Notes under the pieces: model-generated | What the model was told of the DNA's origin: nothing | The model's input: only the letters and a program-made list of their open reading frames with translations | Databases searched by the model: none | Shown here: positions 7,822 through 16,542 of the stretch, piece after piece | How the letters are laid out: each line of letters opens with the position of its first letter | How positions within the stretch are numbered: the first letter of the stretch is position 1 | Made by a program: the position numbers and the translations under genes | NCBI GenBank assembly: GCA_903875425.1 | Contig: CAIQWC010000012.1 | Span: 227,094 to 291,093 of the forward strand | DNA from: an uncultured Actinomycetes bacterium | GTDB lineage: Bacteria; Actinomycetota; Acidimicrobiia; Acidimicrobiales; RAAP-2 | Direction: 5' to 3' | DNA: 64,000 nt

Positions 7822-9032
7822 GACAACTTCCTCAGATCACCGAAGGCGGTGTAGTTGGCCATTGCCACCACCCGCCCGCCACCATGGCCCGCACGTAACA
7901 CGGCTTGACGAGAGTCTGGCTCACAGTGATGCGCCACGTCGGCGTAGTCGAGACGTACGGAGAGATCACGCCAGCGATCCCCGCTTGCGATGACCGTACG
8001 TCCAGCCAACTGCGAAAAATCTACGTCCCAGAGCCAAGACGGGTCAGCTCCGTCAGCGATACGTGCGTTAATCGACACGACGATCGGATTCGACTGTCCT
8101 GCCACCATCGCGAGCAGTGCTGCCCAACCGGCAGGATTCTTGGCGAGCATTAATTCTGCGTCGACGCCACCGATACTTCGATGTTCAAAGCGTCCCGCTA
8201 CGGTTCCAACGCTCGTAAGTGCGCTACATACCGCACCTACATCGAGGCCAAGCGCTTCCGAGGCGGCCACCACGAGGAGGGCGTTGTCGACATTAAACGA
8301 GCCTGGGATGGAGATCTCTAAATTCCCTCGTTGCTGGTCGAGGGCAAAAACCCGCTTGCCCTCTCTACGCCAGCGCGCTGGCGGTTGATCGAGGTCACAC
8401 GCGTCACACGCCCACCCGTGTCCAAAAACGATCTCACCACCACAGCTAGGGCAACCAATAGCATCGTCGCTCCAAACCAAACCGGCTTCCACGAAGATGG
8501 TTTTGGCAACAGCTCTGGTCGCATGTACAACCATGGGGTCATCGGCATTCGCGATTACGATGCCGCTGTATCCCTCTAGTGCAGTACGCCAGCGCTCAGC
8601 GAGCTTGCGTACCTCGTTCATTCGATCGAGTTGATCTCGAGACAGGTTCAAGAGCACGATGGCATCGGGGTGAGTGGCGACAATACTGTGGGCCAGATAC
8701 GCCTCATCAACTTCAAGCGCCACCTGAAAGGCATCTCGGTGCTCGACGAGAGCCGCTACGTGACCGGCAGGCATGTTGGATCCCGTAGCGTTGGTCGCAA
8801 CGGGTCCCCGCGTTCTCAGCGCAGCCGCCATGAAGGCAGTCGTCGTGGTTTTACCATTCGTGCCCGAAATCAAGACCGTACTTCGGCGCTCTGATAGCTC
8901 CGCTAAGAGCTTGGCGTCGATCTTTAATCCGGCCTTTCCTCCAACGACCGTGCCGCTGCCACGACCACTAAGTCGAGAGATGCGGTTCATGACCATGACC
9001 GCGGCGACAGCGACGGCGTATCGCACTCTCAC
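7818..9032 (-). CDS. murT: Lipid II isoglutaminyl synthase, Mur ligase subunit
   Basis: A 404-residue Mur-ligase-like protein. The ATP-binding loop is GTNGKTTT near residue 57. A zinc-ribbon insertion with CPSCGG and ACDAC is the diagnostic MurT feature that separates it from MurC-F. The C-terminal domain is the MurT-specific DUF1727 region. It activates the D-Glu carboxylate in lipid II and joins ammonia supplied by GatD. The gene starts 4 bases inside plsC and ends 4 bases inside gatD, forming one translationally coupled operon. Confidence 0.94.
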   Translation of the reverse strand: MRVRYAVAVAAVMVMNRISRLSGRGSGTVVGGKAGLKIDAKLLAELSERRSTVLISGTNGKTTTTAFMAAALRTRGPVATNATGSNMPAGHVAALVEHRDAFQVALEVDEAYLAHSIVATHPDAIVLLNLSRDQLDRMNEVRKLAERWRTALEGYSGIVIANADDPMVVHATRAVAKTIFVEAGLVWSDDAIGCPSCGGEIVFGHGWACDACDLDQPPARWRREGKRVFALDQQRGNLEISIPGSFNVDNALLVVAASEALGLDVGAVCSALTSVGTVAGRFEHRSIGGVDAELMLAKNPAGWAALLAMVAGQSNPIVVSINARIADGADPSWLWDVDFSQLAGRTVIASGDRWRDLSVRLDYADVAHHCEPDSRQAVLRAGHGGGRVVAMANYTAFGDLRKLS

Positions 9033-9754
9033 GAGCGCTCCTTGAAGCGTGAACCTTGCCTACCCATCGTCTCGGCCATAGCGATCTGGTCCGAGATGGC
9101 GTCCGCCAAGAGTGCGACGGTGTCACGGGTCTTGGCCGTCGTAGGAACGCTGGGGCCTACATGAATGTTTACCTGTGGCGGATTCAGGACCTTCGTAACT
9201 CGCGGAAATTTGGATTGTCGAGGCCAGACGAGCTCGGTGCCAATCATGCCAACGGGCACGAGCGGTACATCGCAACGCTTGGCCAAGCGAACCGCTCCCG
9301 CTTTGAGTTGCAAAGCGGGCTCGCCGAACGCTTCTCCCCTCGGAATAGTCCCTTCGGGCATCACGACAAGAAGCTCTCCGCGATCAAGCACCGTTCGCGC
9401 CAGATTGAAAGCTTCTCGAGCGCTACCATCTCTATCTACCGGGACCGCTCCCATAGCTAGCAGGGTCGGACCCAGGATCGGAGCAGCGCAGAGTTCGGCC
9501 TTGGTCATCACGCGCAGTGACCTACCCAGCCGCCTCGAGAGCATCACGAGGGCGAAGAGATCGAAGAAACTACGATGATTGGGGGCCAAAATGGCTGGAC
9601 CCTCGCGAGGGATGTTTTCTGTACCCGCTACCAAAAAGCGCGCATAGGGAAACATAGAGTTCGCGCACAGGGCTCTGAGGAGGCGCTGTGGCTCAAAGCC
9701 AAACCAGGTCGGAACCATTCCTTTTTCCTCACGGGCAGCAGCGTCAGAAGCCAT
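9029..9754 (-). CDS. 1-acyl-glycerol-3-phosphate acyltransferase-like protein
   Basis: A 241-residue PlsC-family protein. It has the NHRSFFD motif (NHx4D), a second block with GAVPVDRDG, and the substrate-binding block MPEGTIPRG. It is first in the murT-gatD operon. Its probable reaction is acylation of lysophosphatidic acid to phosphatidic acid at the inner face of the membrane. Two other PlsC-type genes occur in the window (6162-7130 and 53481-54140), so the exact acceptor of each is uncertain. The ATG at 9754 faces the LysR gene across a 214-base divergent spacer. Confidence 0.85.
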   Translation of the reverse strand: MASDAAAREEKGMVPTWFGFEPQRLLRALCANSMFPYARFLVAGTENIPREGPAILAPNHRSFFDLFALVMLSRRLGRSLRVMTKAELCAAPILGPTLLAMGAVPVDRDGSAREAFNLARTVLDRGELLVVMPEGTIPRGEAFGEPALQLKAGAVRLAKRCDVPLVPVGMIGTELVWPRQSKFPRVTKVLNPPQVNIHVGPSVPTTAKTRDTVALLADAISDQIAMAETMGRQGSRFKERS

Positions 9755-9800
9755 GGTGACAAACTACCGGGGCTCAGCGGCCGAGTTAAACCCGGAAAGC

Positions 9801-9839
9801 AGAAGAGGGACCGCCGGGGGGGGTGGCGATCCCTCTTCT
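9801..9839. repeat. Inverted repeat between divergent genes
   Basis: AGAAGAGGGA at 9801-9810 is exactly complementary to TCCCTCTTCT at 9830-9839. An inner CGCC/GGCG pairing extends the stem around a G-rich loop. It lies in the 5' region of the minus-strand plsC gene, and no T run follows on either strand. A transcription attenuator or a protein site fits better than an ordinary terminator. The rest of the 9755-9968 spacer shows no gene. Confidence 0.5.
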
Positions 9840-9968
9840 TAGATCCGCTGTAGAACTTCCGGAGGGGGGATCCGTGTTCTGCGGTGAAACCAGTATGCGC
9901 TAGTTGGGGCTATCAATCAAGGGCATAGATGAGATACTTAGCATCATGATTTGAGATAGTCTGTATCC

Positions 9969-10901
9969 ATGGACCTTCGCCAACTCGAAGCCCTGGTGGG
10001 CATCGCCGATCACGGTAGTTTCTCAGCCGCCGCCCATGCCCTGGGAACCGTACAGTCCAATATTTCCGGGCGTATTGCTCGACTCGAGACAGAACTCGAC
10101 ACCGTACTGATCGACAGGGCAACGGGACTTCTCACGAGCGATGGAGCATTGACCGTGGCTCGATCGAGGCGTGTCCTGGGTGAACTCGAAGCACTCATGG
10201 AGGATGTCATCTCCACCGACTCTGAAGTAGTAGGCATGGTTCGAATTGGCATGATTGGAACCACGGGTCGTTGGCTCATTCCTCAAACCTTCGATGCCTT
10301 AGCTGAGCATCATCCTAGGATTGCGCTCCGTATTACTGAGGGCACTAATTCATCACTCGAAGCCATGCTTCTTAACGGTCAGCTTGATCTTGCCATCTTC
10401 AACCAACCAAGCGCTAGCGACGAGCTGAGTTTTACTCCCCTCTTCGACGAAGAGCTTGTCCTCGTCGTGAAGGTCGATCACCCCCTCACGCAGGCTAGGC
10501 GAAAGAAAAACGGGGAACTTTCCTTTACCGCATTGCGCGACATCCCCTTACTCCTGCCGCTCACAGGAACGACCATGCGCAGGCAAATCGATACCGCGGC
10601 CAGCGAATATGGTGTCACCCTCATTCCCTCCATCGAGATCGATGGTGTCAGAACCCTCACCTCACTCGTTATCGATGGATATGGACCTGGCATTCTCCCT
10701 GCCACCGCTGTGGCACAGCAGGTACGTGACCAGGTTGCCTTCATTCCTCTCGAAGGCTTCCTTCGCAGAGAGGTGGGTATCGTCTCTCGTCGCTTCGGAC
10801 TCCCCTCAGCACCCTCCAGGGCAGTTACTGCACTCCTTGAGTCCATCATTGCCGAGGAAGAAAACCTTCCGGCTGGTATTCACCGAGTACCCGTAGCGTG
10901 A
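9969..10901 (+). CDS. LysR family transcriptional regulator
   Basis: A 310-residue LysR-type regulator. Residues 1-60 hold the winged helix (MDLRQLEALVGIADHGSFS, then SNISGRIARLE). The rest is the periplasmic-binding-like effector domain, with GTNSSLEAMLLNGQLDLAI and a hinge near PLFDEELVLV. It is transcribed away from plsC-murT-gatD and followed after 10 bases by the glycosylase gene. LysR proteins often regulate a divergent gene, so the cell-envelope operon is a possible target, but nothing in the sequence proves this. The effector is unknown. Confidence 0.9.
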   Translation: MDLRQLEALVGIADHGSFSAAAHALGTVQSNISGRIARLETELDTVLIDRATGLLTSDGALTVARSRRVLGELEALMEDVISTDSEVVGMVRIGMIGTTGRWLIPQTFDALAEHHPRIALRITEGTNSSLEAMLLNGQLDLAIFNQPSASDELSFTPLFDEELVLVVKVDHPLTQARRKKNGELSFTALRDIPLLLPLTGTTMRRQIDTAASEYGVTLIPSIEIDGVRTLTSLVIDGYGPGILPATAVAQQVRDQVAFIPLEGFLRREVGIVSRRFGLPSAPSRAVTALLESIIAEEENLPAGIHRVPVA

Positions 10902-10911
10902 GCGTGGAACG

Positions 10912-11541
10912 ATGAAGGTAGATCAAATTGCATCTGAACTAGCAGCCAGATCGAAACCACTCGCTCGCATCATTAGAGCCGTTGGATTACCACCATCTCG
11001 ACGCGCCATACGCGTTGATCAACGCTTTGAGCGACTCGCGACCGCGATTCTTCACCAGCAGTTGGCCGGTGCAGCTGCTGCCACGATTACTCGCCGAGTC
11101 ATAGCCATGACCCATCATTCCTTGCTTCCCGACCGTATCGCGGCCCTCAGTGAAACCCAACTTCGTAGCTGCGGCGTATCGGGTGCTAAGGCGGCTGCCC
11201 TCTTTGATCTCTCTGAACGCGTTCTCGACGGTCGTCTCGATTTTTCCACCATGGGGAGAATGAGCAACGACGCCGTCATGGCTGAGCTCGTGGCTACTCG
11301 TGGTGTTGGCGAGTGGACGGCCCAGATGTTTCTCATGGGGGCACTCGGCCGAGGCGACATATGGCCAACCGGGGACCTTGGCGTTCGTAGCGGTTGGGCG
11401 GCTATCCATCGGCTTACTCATGTTCCCTCGGCCAAGGAACTTCTCCCCCTCGCGGATCACCTCGCTCCCTTTCGCAGCGATGTGGCTTGGTATTGCTGGC
11501 GGGCCGTCGATCTTGAGCGCAGTGGTGCGTTACCCCGATAG
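10912..11541 (+). CDS. DNA-3-methyladenine glycosylase II-like (AlkA/HhH-GPD)
   Basis: A 209-residue HhH-GPD protein. The helix-hairpin-helix is at LVATRGVGEWTAQMF. The catalytic aspartate lies in the following WPTGDLGVR segment. ILHQQLAGAAA is the conserved first helix of the fold. There is no Cys cluster, so it is not of the iron-sulfur Nth/MutY type. It lacks the long N-terminal domain of E. coli AlkA and matches short actinobacterial relatives. It would excise alkylated purines from DNA in base excision repair. It lies 10 bases after the LysR gene and 11 before the peptidase gene. Confidence 0.86.
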   Translation: MKVDQIASELAARSKPLARIIRAVGLPPSRRAIRVDQRFERLATAILHQQLAGAAAATITRRVIAMTHHSLLPDRIAALSETQLRSCGVSGAKAAALFDLSERVLDGRLDFSTMGRMSNDAVMAELVATRGVGEWTAQMFLMGALGRGDIWPTGDLGVRSGWAAIHRLTHVPSAKELLPLADHLAPFRSDVAWYCWRAVDLERSGALPR

Positions 11542-11552
11542 GAAGGAGGAGT

Positions 11553-12962
11553 ATGGATATCGCATCAGACATTGCCGTTCGTTTTGGGCCAGAAGTACTG
11601 GCTTCATTAGGTGACTACATTGCGATTCCAGCGCTATCACCCCATTTCGATAGCGACTGGAAGCGCACCGGAGCCATCGATATGGCAGCTCAGCACCTCT
11701 TTGCCTGGGCTATGGGTCGCGACATTCAGGGGCTTCGCGGATCCATCCGTGAAATTGATGGTCACACGCCCGTCATCGTTTTAGAAATTGATGGGACCGA
11801 TGGCGTTGACCAGCCGGGCTCTGTCTTGCTCTACGGCCACCTCGATAAGCAACCACCCCTGGGTGATTGGTCCGAGGGACTGTCGCCCTTTCAGGCGGTG
11901 AGGCGAGATGATTTGCTCTACGGCCGAGGCAGTGTCGACGACGGCTACGCCCTCTATGCCGCACTCTTGGCGATCGAAGCCCTACAGCGTAATGGGCAAC
12001 CCCATGGTCGCTTGGTGGTACTCATTGAAGCGTCCGAAGAATCGGGAAGCCCCGATCTTCGCGCCCACCTCGATGCCTTAGGAGACGTACTCGGCGACGT
12101 TAGCTTGGTGCTGTGCTTGGACTCGGGGGCCTTGAGTTACGACCGTCTCTGGATAACTAATTCACTTCGTGGCAACATCAGCATGAGCGTGCGCGTAGAC
12201 GTGCTCACCCAAGGGGTTCACTCTGGGGAAGCCAGTGGCGTCGTCCCCTCGAGCTTTCGCGTTATCCGCCAACTACTCGATCGAATAGAAGACGCCGTCA
12301 CGGGAGATGTCTTACTCCCGGAACTTAACGCCCAACCTCCTGACCATCACCTCATCGCAGCCCTTGCCCTCAGTACCGCCCTCGACGATCCCTTAAGTCG
12401 CCACTTCCCCACCGTTGAGGGCCTCGAGCTTCTCGGCCGAGATGGTGCCGACCGCCTCATTCGACAATCCTGGGCACCGACAGTTTCGATCACGGGCTTC
12501 GACGGCGCGCCTGCACCAAAAGACGCGGGCAACGTACTGCGAGCAAGCACCACCGTGAAGCTGTCGGTTCGAACCCCTCCAAGCGTTGATGCCCATGTCG
12601 CGCAAGCAGCGCTCATCGAAGCGTTAACCGTGAACCCTCCCTACGGAGCCCGTATCACCGTAGATCCCGAGGCCGTCGCGCAAGGCTGGATGGCCGCCCC
12701 GCGGTCTGAGTGGCTCAACGATGCCATGGTGGAGGCTTCCCGAGCGGCTTTTGGACAGGATCCAGGATTTCTCGGCGAAGGTGGATCCATCCCCTTCTTG
12801 GCCGAGTTGGGGCACCGCTTCCCTCAGGCCGAAATGGTCGCTACCGGAGCCTCGGGTCCAGGGTCAAACGCTCATGGCCCGGACGAGTCCCTTCATCTGC
12901 CAACCGCAATAGGCGTCAGTACGAGTGTGGCGTACATCCTGAGAGCACACGCCCTCCGCTGA
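11553..12962 (+). CDS. M20 family metallopeptidase (dipeptidase/deacylase-like)
   Basis: A 469-residue M20 peptidase of normal length. Metal-binding and catalytic positions are visible in LLYGHLDKQPP (His, Asp), GRGSVDDGY (bridging Asp) and EASEESGS (catalytic Glu pair). The lid domain begins near the SGEASGVVPSSF segment, and a late GPGSNAHGPDE supplies the last metal ligand. Such enzymes hydrolyse dipeptides or acyl-amino acids in the cytoplasm with two zinc ions. GGAGG directly before the ATG at 11553 is a strong ribosome binding site. A good terminator follows, so the transcript probably ends here. Confidence 0.88.
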   Translation: MDIASDIAVRFGPEVLASLGDYIAIPALSPHFDSDWKRTGAIDMAAQHLFAWAMGRDIQGLRGSIREIDGHTPVIVLEIDGTDGVDQPGSVLLYGHLDKQPPLGDWSEGLSPFQAVRRDDLLYGRGSVDDGYALYAALLAIEALQRNGQPHGRLVVLIEASEESGSPDLRAHLDALGDVLGDVSLVLCLDSGALSYDRLWITNSLRGNISMSVRVDVLTQGVHSGEASGVVPSSFRVIRQLLDRIEDAVTGDVLLPELNAQPPDHHLIAALALSTALDDPLSRHFPTVEGLELLGRDGADRLIRQSWAPTVSITGFDGAPAPKDAGNVLRASTTVKLSVRTPPSVDAHVAQAALIEALTVNPPYGARITVDPEAVAQGWMAAPRSEWLNDAMVEASRAAFGQDPGFLGEGGSIPFLAELGHRFPQAEMVATGASGPGSNAHGPDESLHLPTAIGVSTSVAYILRAHALR

Positions 12963-12980
12963 ACAGGGGTGCTAGCAAAA

Positions 12981-13012
12981 AGGCCGGGGCTCCTCATGGG
13001 CCTGGTTTTTTT
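12981..13012 (+). terminator. Rho-independent terminator after the M20 peptidase gene
   Basis: AGGCC at 12981-12985 pairs with GGCCT at 12999-13003. A run of seven T follows at 13006-13012, and four A precede the stem. The site lies 18 bases after the stop codon. The rest of the gap up to 13238 shows no convincing gene. Confidence 0.6.
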
Positions 13013-13238
13013 ACCCCGTGAGCGCGGCCTATTCGCATGACGTGCGATGAGTGTGCATACGGCTTTGACGCCGTGCCACCGAGACAGCCACACGTGATAG
13101 CGGAATCAAAACCGTATGCCGATGGTGACTTCTTGACCTTTTACTAGTCGATCAGCCGCAATGGTGATGAGGCCGCGAGGATGCAGTGTCGCGCTCTATC
13201 ATCTAGGGTGTAAGACCTCGCGAATGAAAGGTTCTCCC

Positions 13239-13841
13239 GTGTCAACAACCGTCGATTTTTGGTTTGATCCTGTTTGCCCTTGGGCCTGGATATCTTCTCG
13301 GTGGTTGCTTCATGCAGCAGAAGTGCGAGACATTAGCCCAAGCTTCCACGTTATGAGTTTGTCAGTCCTCAATGAAGGCCGTGAGGTGCCTGAGAAGTAT
13401 CAAGAACTGTATCCAGCGGCATTGAAGTTGGTTCGTTGCCTCATTGCTGCTGAACAAGCGCACGGGAATGAAGTACTCCTTCCTCTCTATACCGCTCTCG
13501 GGAACCGACTGCACCTTGAACAGCGAAAAGACTACGACGCGGTACTCGCTGAGTCGTTAGCGGAAGTTGGTCTTCCAGCGTCGCTGGCCGACGCTGCGAC
13601 CTCGACGGCCTTTGATGAGGCGCTTCGGCTCAGTCACCACCAAGGAATGGATCCAGTGGGCATGGAAGTTGGCACCCCTGTGATACACGTGGGAGATATT
13701 GCCTTCTTTGGTCCAGTTATTACTCCTGCGCCACGCGGCGAAGATGCGGGAAGACTCTACGATGGTTTAATCGCCGTAGCCTCGGTTCCCGGCTTCTACG
13801 AGATGAAGCGCACCCGAACTCAAGCTGCAAGTTTCGAATAA
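13239..13841 (+). CDS. DsbA-fold oxidoreductase of the Rv2466c type
   Basis: About 200 residues from GTG 13239, which has GAAAGG seven bases upstream; a longer frame to 13161 is not supported. The thioredoxin-fold start is [11 protein letters not shown] with Cys13. Here the active site is CPWA, so only the first cysteine is present, unlike the CPWC dithiol reported for M. tuberculosis Rv2466c. Conserved family segments follow: [33 protein letters not shown] and MKRTRT near the end. Relatives are mycothiol-linked reductases of the cytoplasm. The single cysteine suggests a monothiol mechanism or a mycothiol-adduct intermediate. The gene stands alone between a terminator and a convergent small gene. 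Confidence 0.82.
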   Translation: MSTTVDFWFDPVCPWAWISSRWLLHAAEVRDISPSFHVMSLSVLNEGREVPEKYQELYPAALKLVRCLIAAEQAHGNEVLLPLYTALGNRLHLEQRKDYDAVLAESLAEVGLPASLADAATSTAFDEALRLSHHQGMDPVGMEVGTPVIHVGDIAFFGPVITPAPRGEDAGRLYDGLIAVASVPGFYEMKRTRTQAASFE

Positions 13842-13893
13842 GGACAGGAACTTGGCGATCTCCATCGCCCCACAGCGTGCTCCGAAACGCGAG

Positions 13894-14154
13894 CTATTGA
13901 GCCATCAGCAGTTGGCGTAATTCCTCTTGGCGAGTCTCGAAGTCTTCCTGGCTCATCCGGCCATCGGCAAAATCCTCGTGAATCTTTGCAAATTCCATCA
14001 GGATTTTAGACTCGTCAATGGGTGAACCATCAACCACGACTTCTTCGTCTTCATTTTCCTTGCGTAGTTCCCTGCGTTCTTGCTTTTCACGGGCTCGCTC
14101 ACGCTTTTCTTGTTCGCGCTGAATCTTGCCAAAGGTTGAACGTGACTTGGCCAT
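13894..14154 (-). CDS. Small charged protein with SHOCT-like C-terminus
   Basis: 86 residues from the ATG at 14154, which has a perfect GAGGAGG ribosome binding site five bases upstream. This places the start well inside a longer open frame. Residues 8-45 are extremely rich in Lys, Arg and Glu (QREQEKRERAREKQERRE) and should form a charged helix or coiled coil. An acidic stretch follows, then a C-terminal helix pair (FADGRMSQEDFETRQEELR) that resembles a SHOCT motif. No enzyme motif is present. Function unknown; similar short basic/acidic proteins occur in actinobacteria and could bind RNA or act as oligomerisation adaptors. Confidence 0.7.
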   Translation of the reverse strand: MAKSRSTFGKIQREQEKRERAREKQERRELRKENEDEEVVVDGSPIDESKILMEFAKIHEDFADGRMSQEDFETRQEELRQLLMAQ

Positions 14155-14308
14155 AATTCCTCCTCGGAAGCAACCGATAACTGCTGGGGCGTCCGCGACG
14201 CCATCAATCGCACGCGGCACTGGATACTTCGACGCACGCACGCCGAAACCACCTCAGTAGTTGTGATGCCGGACTTCGGCACCGACGAGCGACACAGGTC
14301 GCCCGCAT

Positions 14309-14385
14309 TGGTGGGCCGTACAGGACTTGAACCTGTGACCCCTTGCGTGTCATGCAAGTGCGCTACCAGACTGCGCCAACGGCCC
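14309..14385 (-). tRNA. tRNA-Val (GAC)
   Basis: Read on the minus strand, this folds into a full cloverleaf. The acceptor stem is GGGCCGT with ACGGCCC, the D arm is GCGCAGTCTGGTAGCGC, and the anticodon stem CTTGC/GCAAG encloses the loop ATGACAC with anticodon GAC. The T arm contains TTCAAGT between ACAGG and CCTGT. The discriminator base is A and CCA is encoded in the DNA (14309-14311). Confidence 0.95.
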
Positions 14386-14437
14386 CCTTGGGGCTCCAAT
14401 GCTAGCACTGCTTCCCCTTATTCAAACCTGCCTGAGC

Positions 14438-14460
14438 AGGCTTCTAGGCCCAAGAAGCCT
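14438..14460 (-). terminator. Hairpin downstream of the exonuclease gene
   Basis: AGGCTTCT and AGAAGCCT form a perfect 8-bp stem around a 7-base loop, 140 bases after the exonuclease stop on the minus strand. No U-rich tail follows, so it is only a possible terminator. The 14386-14599 gap otherwise shows nothing coding. Confidence 0.35.
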
Positions 14461-14599
14461 TACCAATAGCCTGTGGAACTGCTCGCCTCGGCGTCGAAAA
14501 GATACTCCATCCTCGCCCTTGATCGGAAACCACCTGTTCCCCCACCGTCAGTACCGGACCACTCCGTTTAGGAAGCTACCTGGTCGTTAGCGTAGAAAC

Positions 14600-15328
14600 T
14601 TAGAGTGCAACCTTCGCATGGCCCCCTGAAAGTGGCCAATCGAAGTCATCGGGATCGAAGCCAGATCCGCCTTTAGTTCTGAGAAATTCATCCATCCCTT
14701 CGGCCCAAGTGCGATGCCAGCCAACTTGCGATCGGGTAAGCGTCGCAGCGTCGATGTCGCCAAGTTGTGCCGAATATGTCGTGGCCATGGCGAAGAGAAC
14801 CTTGGCTGAGGCAATGGCGTCGCCACTGGCATCGTGGGCGGCTTCATTAACCACTCCATAGCGTTTGCAGACGAGGTCAAGCGTTCGCTTTCCTTTGCGA
14901 TAACGCTCAAGAGAGCGATCCATGACTAGGGGATCCAAAACCGGGCCATGCCACCCCGCTTCAACCAAGCCGGTTCCATCAAGGGCACGTAATCTCGCAT
15001 CCATCATGGAAAGGTCGTAGGAGAGATTAAATCCGACCACCGGAACACCACGCCGCGAGGCATCGAGTAAGGCCTCAATGATGTGTCGTACCCCAGATTC
15101 AAGGTCGACACCTTCAGCGACTGCTCGCTCCGTCGTGATTCCATGAACGGCGGTAGCTCCCTCTGGAATTGCGATGCCCGGGTTAATGATCCCAGCATCA
15201 TGGCGCTCGGGTGCTTGATCACAGAACCAAACCAGCGCGTACGACACGGGGATGTCGCGTGCCTTGTCTACACCCGTGGTCTCAAGGTCAAAAGCTAGTA
15301 ATTCGCCGTTCACCCATGGATTTGTCAT
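14600..15328 (-). CDS. DEDDh 3'-5' exonuclease (DnaQ-like)
   Basis: 242 residues from ATG 15328 (MTNPWVN); an upstream extension to 15448 overlaps the divergent gene and lacks homology. Exonuclease motif I is AFDLETTG (D14, E16). Motif II lies around GFNLSYDLSMMD. Motif III is HDASGDA, in which the His defines the DEDDh class. It resembles the stand-alone exonuclease relatives of DNA polymerase III epsilon found in actinobacteria. Whether it proofreads, processes RNA or acts in repair cannot be told from the sequence. No other replication genes are nearby. Confidence 0.88.
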   Translation of the reverse strand: MTNPWVNGELLAFDLETTGVDKARDIPVSYALVWFCDQAPERHDAGIINPGIAIPEGATAVHGITTERAVAEGVDLESGVRHIIEALLDASRRGVPVVGFNLSYDLSMMDARLRALDGTGLVEAGWHGPVLDPLVMDRSLERYRKGKRTLDLVCKRYGVVNEAAHDASGDAIASAKVLFAMATTYSAQLGDIDAATLTRSQVGWHRTWAEGMDEFLRTKGGSGFDPDDFDWPLSGGHAKVAL

Positions 15329-15414
15329 CACTTGAGTTTGCCATCTTGTCGTGACACAAATCGGGATCGTGGCATCCACGCTTCGAAGCATTGTTTTTCT
15401 TAGAGTTATTGCCT

Positions 15415-16485
15415 GTGAGCAGCCCCTATGCCTCCGCCCCGTCTCCATCGCGGCGCACGTCGAGAGCCGACGTATCTCGCCGTCGTCAAGCGTTGCGCCG
15501 ACGCCGCCTCCGCAGGCTCGTCCCGCTATCGATACTCGTCGTCATCGCGGTCGCAGCGCTGCTGATTGTCGCAAATCACTCCTCAACGTCCAGCGCTCCC
15601 GCCACCACGATTGCGACCGTAACTACGACGACCATTCCTTACAACCCTTCGGCCATCAAACCCATCCTGACTCCGGCACAGCCAGGTGAAGGGCTGTGGA
15701 CCGTCAAGGATTCGTGGATGCCGGGCGCACCTGCTGTTGAGTCGACGTGGTTCCGTACCACGCCGTCGAATCCCAGCATCATCGCTTATGCCTTTTGGAT
15801 GAGAGCCGCATCCACGCAACTCGCGCTCTATCTCGGCTACGAAGGTCCCGGGCCTTCTTCACTAAACCGAGGACCCGAAATGGTTCCCTTGGCCGCACGA
15901 GGGCGTTTGTTGTCCACCTTTAATTCAGGGTTCTACGAGAAAGATGGCTCGGCCGGCTTCTACACCAACCATACGCTCTACTACCCCATGGTGAACGGTC
16001 TCGCCGCTCTTGTGGAATACGCCAACGGTAGCTACGACGTTATGAATTGGCAGGGCGGCACAACGCCTGGGCCCAGCATCGTAATGGCTCGCCAAAACTT
16101 ACCTTTGATCGTGGACCATGGCCAAGCCACTGCGCCAACCACGAACTGGCCCAACTACGGCATCACACTTGGCGGCGTTCCCGCCGTTTGGCGCACCGCC
16201 ATTGGCATCGATCCCCATGGCAACTTGATTTACGCCACGGCGGCCTCGCAGCTGCCTTCGACCTTGGCGCAAATCATGATTCACCTTGGCTGCGTGCGAG
16301 CCATGCAACTCGACATTAATCCTGCATGGCCCATCTACAACACCTACGGCGGCCCCAATGCTGCCTCTCCCGCGCTCAACGTTCCTAATCCCAATCAAAT
16401 TGCAGGTCGATTCTTGTACTCCTCGACCAAGGACTTCTTCACCCTCTATGCACGCATCCCCGGCGAGGCGCAGATTCCCTGGTGA
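15415..16485 (+). CDS. Membrane-anchored phosphodiester glycosidase-like (NAGPA) protein
   Basis: About 356 residues from GTG 15415. The N-terminus is basic (RRRQALRRRRLRR), then one transmembrane helix (LVPLSILVVIAVAALLIVA), then a Ser/Thr-rich linker (TTIATVTTTTIP). The outside domain resembles the phosphodiester glycosidase/NAGPA family: FNSGFYEK, the GITLGGVPAVWRTAIGID strand and MQLDIN near the end. Such domains remove GlcNAc-phosphodiester caps or act on cell-wall polymers. Location is therefore the outer face of the cytoplasmic membrane. It is followed after 57 bases by the CapA-like gene, and both probably act on envelope polysaccharides. Confidence 0.75.
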   Translation: MSSPYASAPSPSRRTSRADVSRRRQALRRRRLRRLVPLSILVVIAVAALLIVANHSSTSSAPATTIATVTTTTIPYNPSAIKPILTPAQPGEGLWTVKDSWMPGAPAVESTWFRTTPSNPSIIAYAFWMRAASTQLALYLGYEGPGPSSLNRGPEMVPLAARGRLLSTFNSGFYEKDGSAGFYTNHTLYYPMVNGLAALVEYANGSYDVMNWQGGTTPGPSIVMARQNLPLIVDHGQATAPTTNWPNYGITLGGVPAVWRTAIGIDPHGNLIYATAASQLPSTLAQIMIHLGCVRAMQLDINPAWPIYNTYGGPNAASPALNVPNPNQIAGRFLYSSTKDFFTLYARIPGEAQIPW

Positions 16486-16542
16486 CACGCTCTTGGCTCG
16501 GTCCTGGGCCACAATGGAAGCCATGAAGCTAAGCGGTCGTCG

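Noticed and set aside
14399..14590. 63-codon plus-strand frame between tRNA-Val and the exonuclease gene
   Set aside because: No start context or recognisable sequence; it covers a hairpin region.
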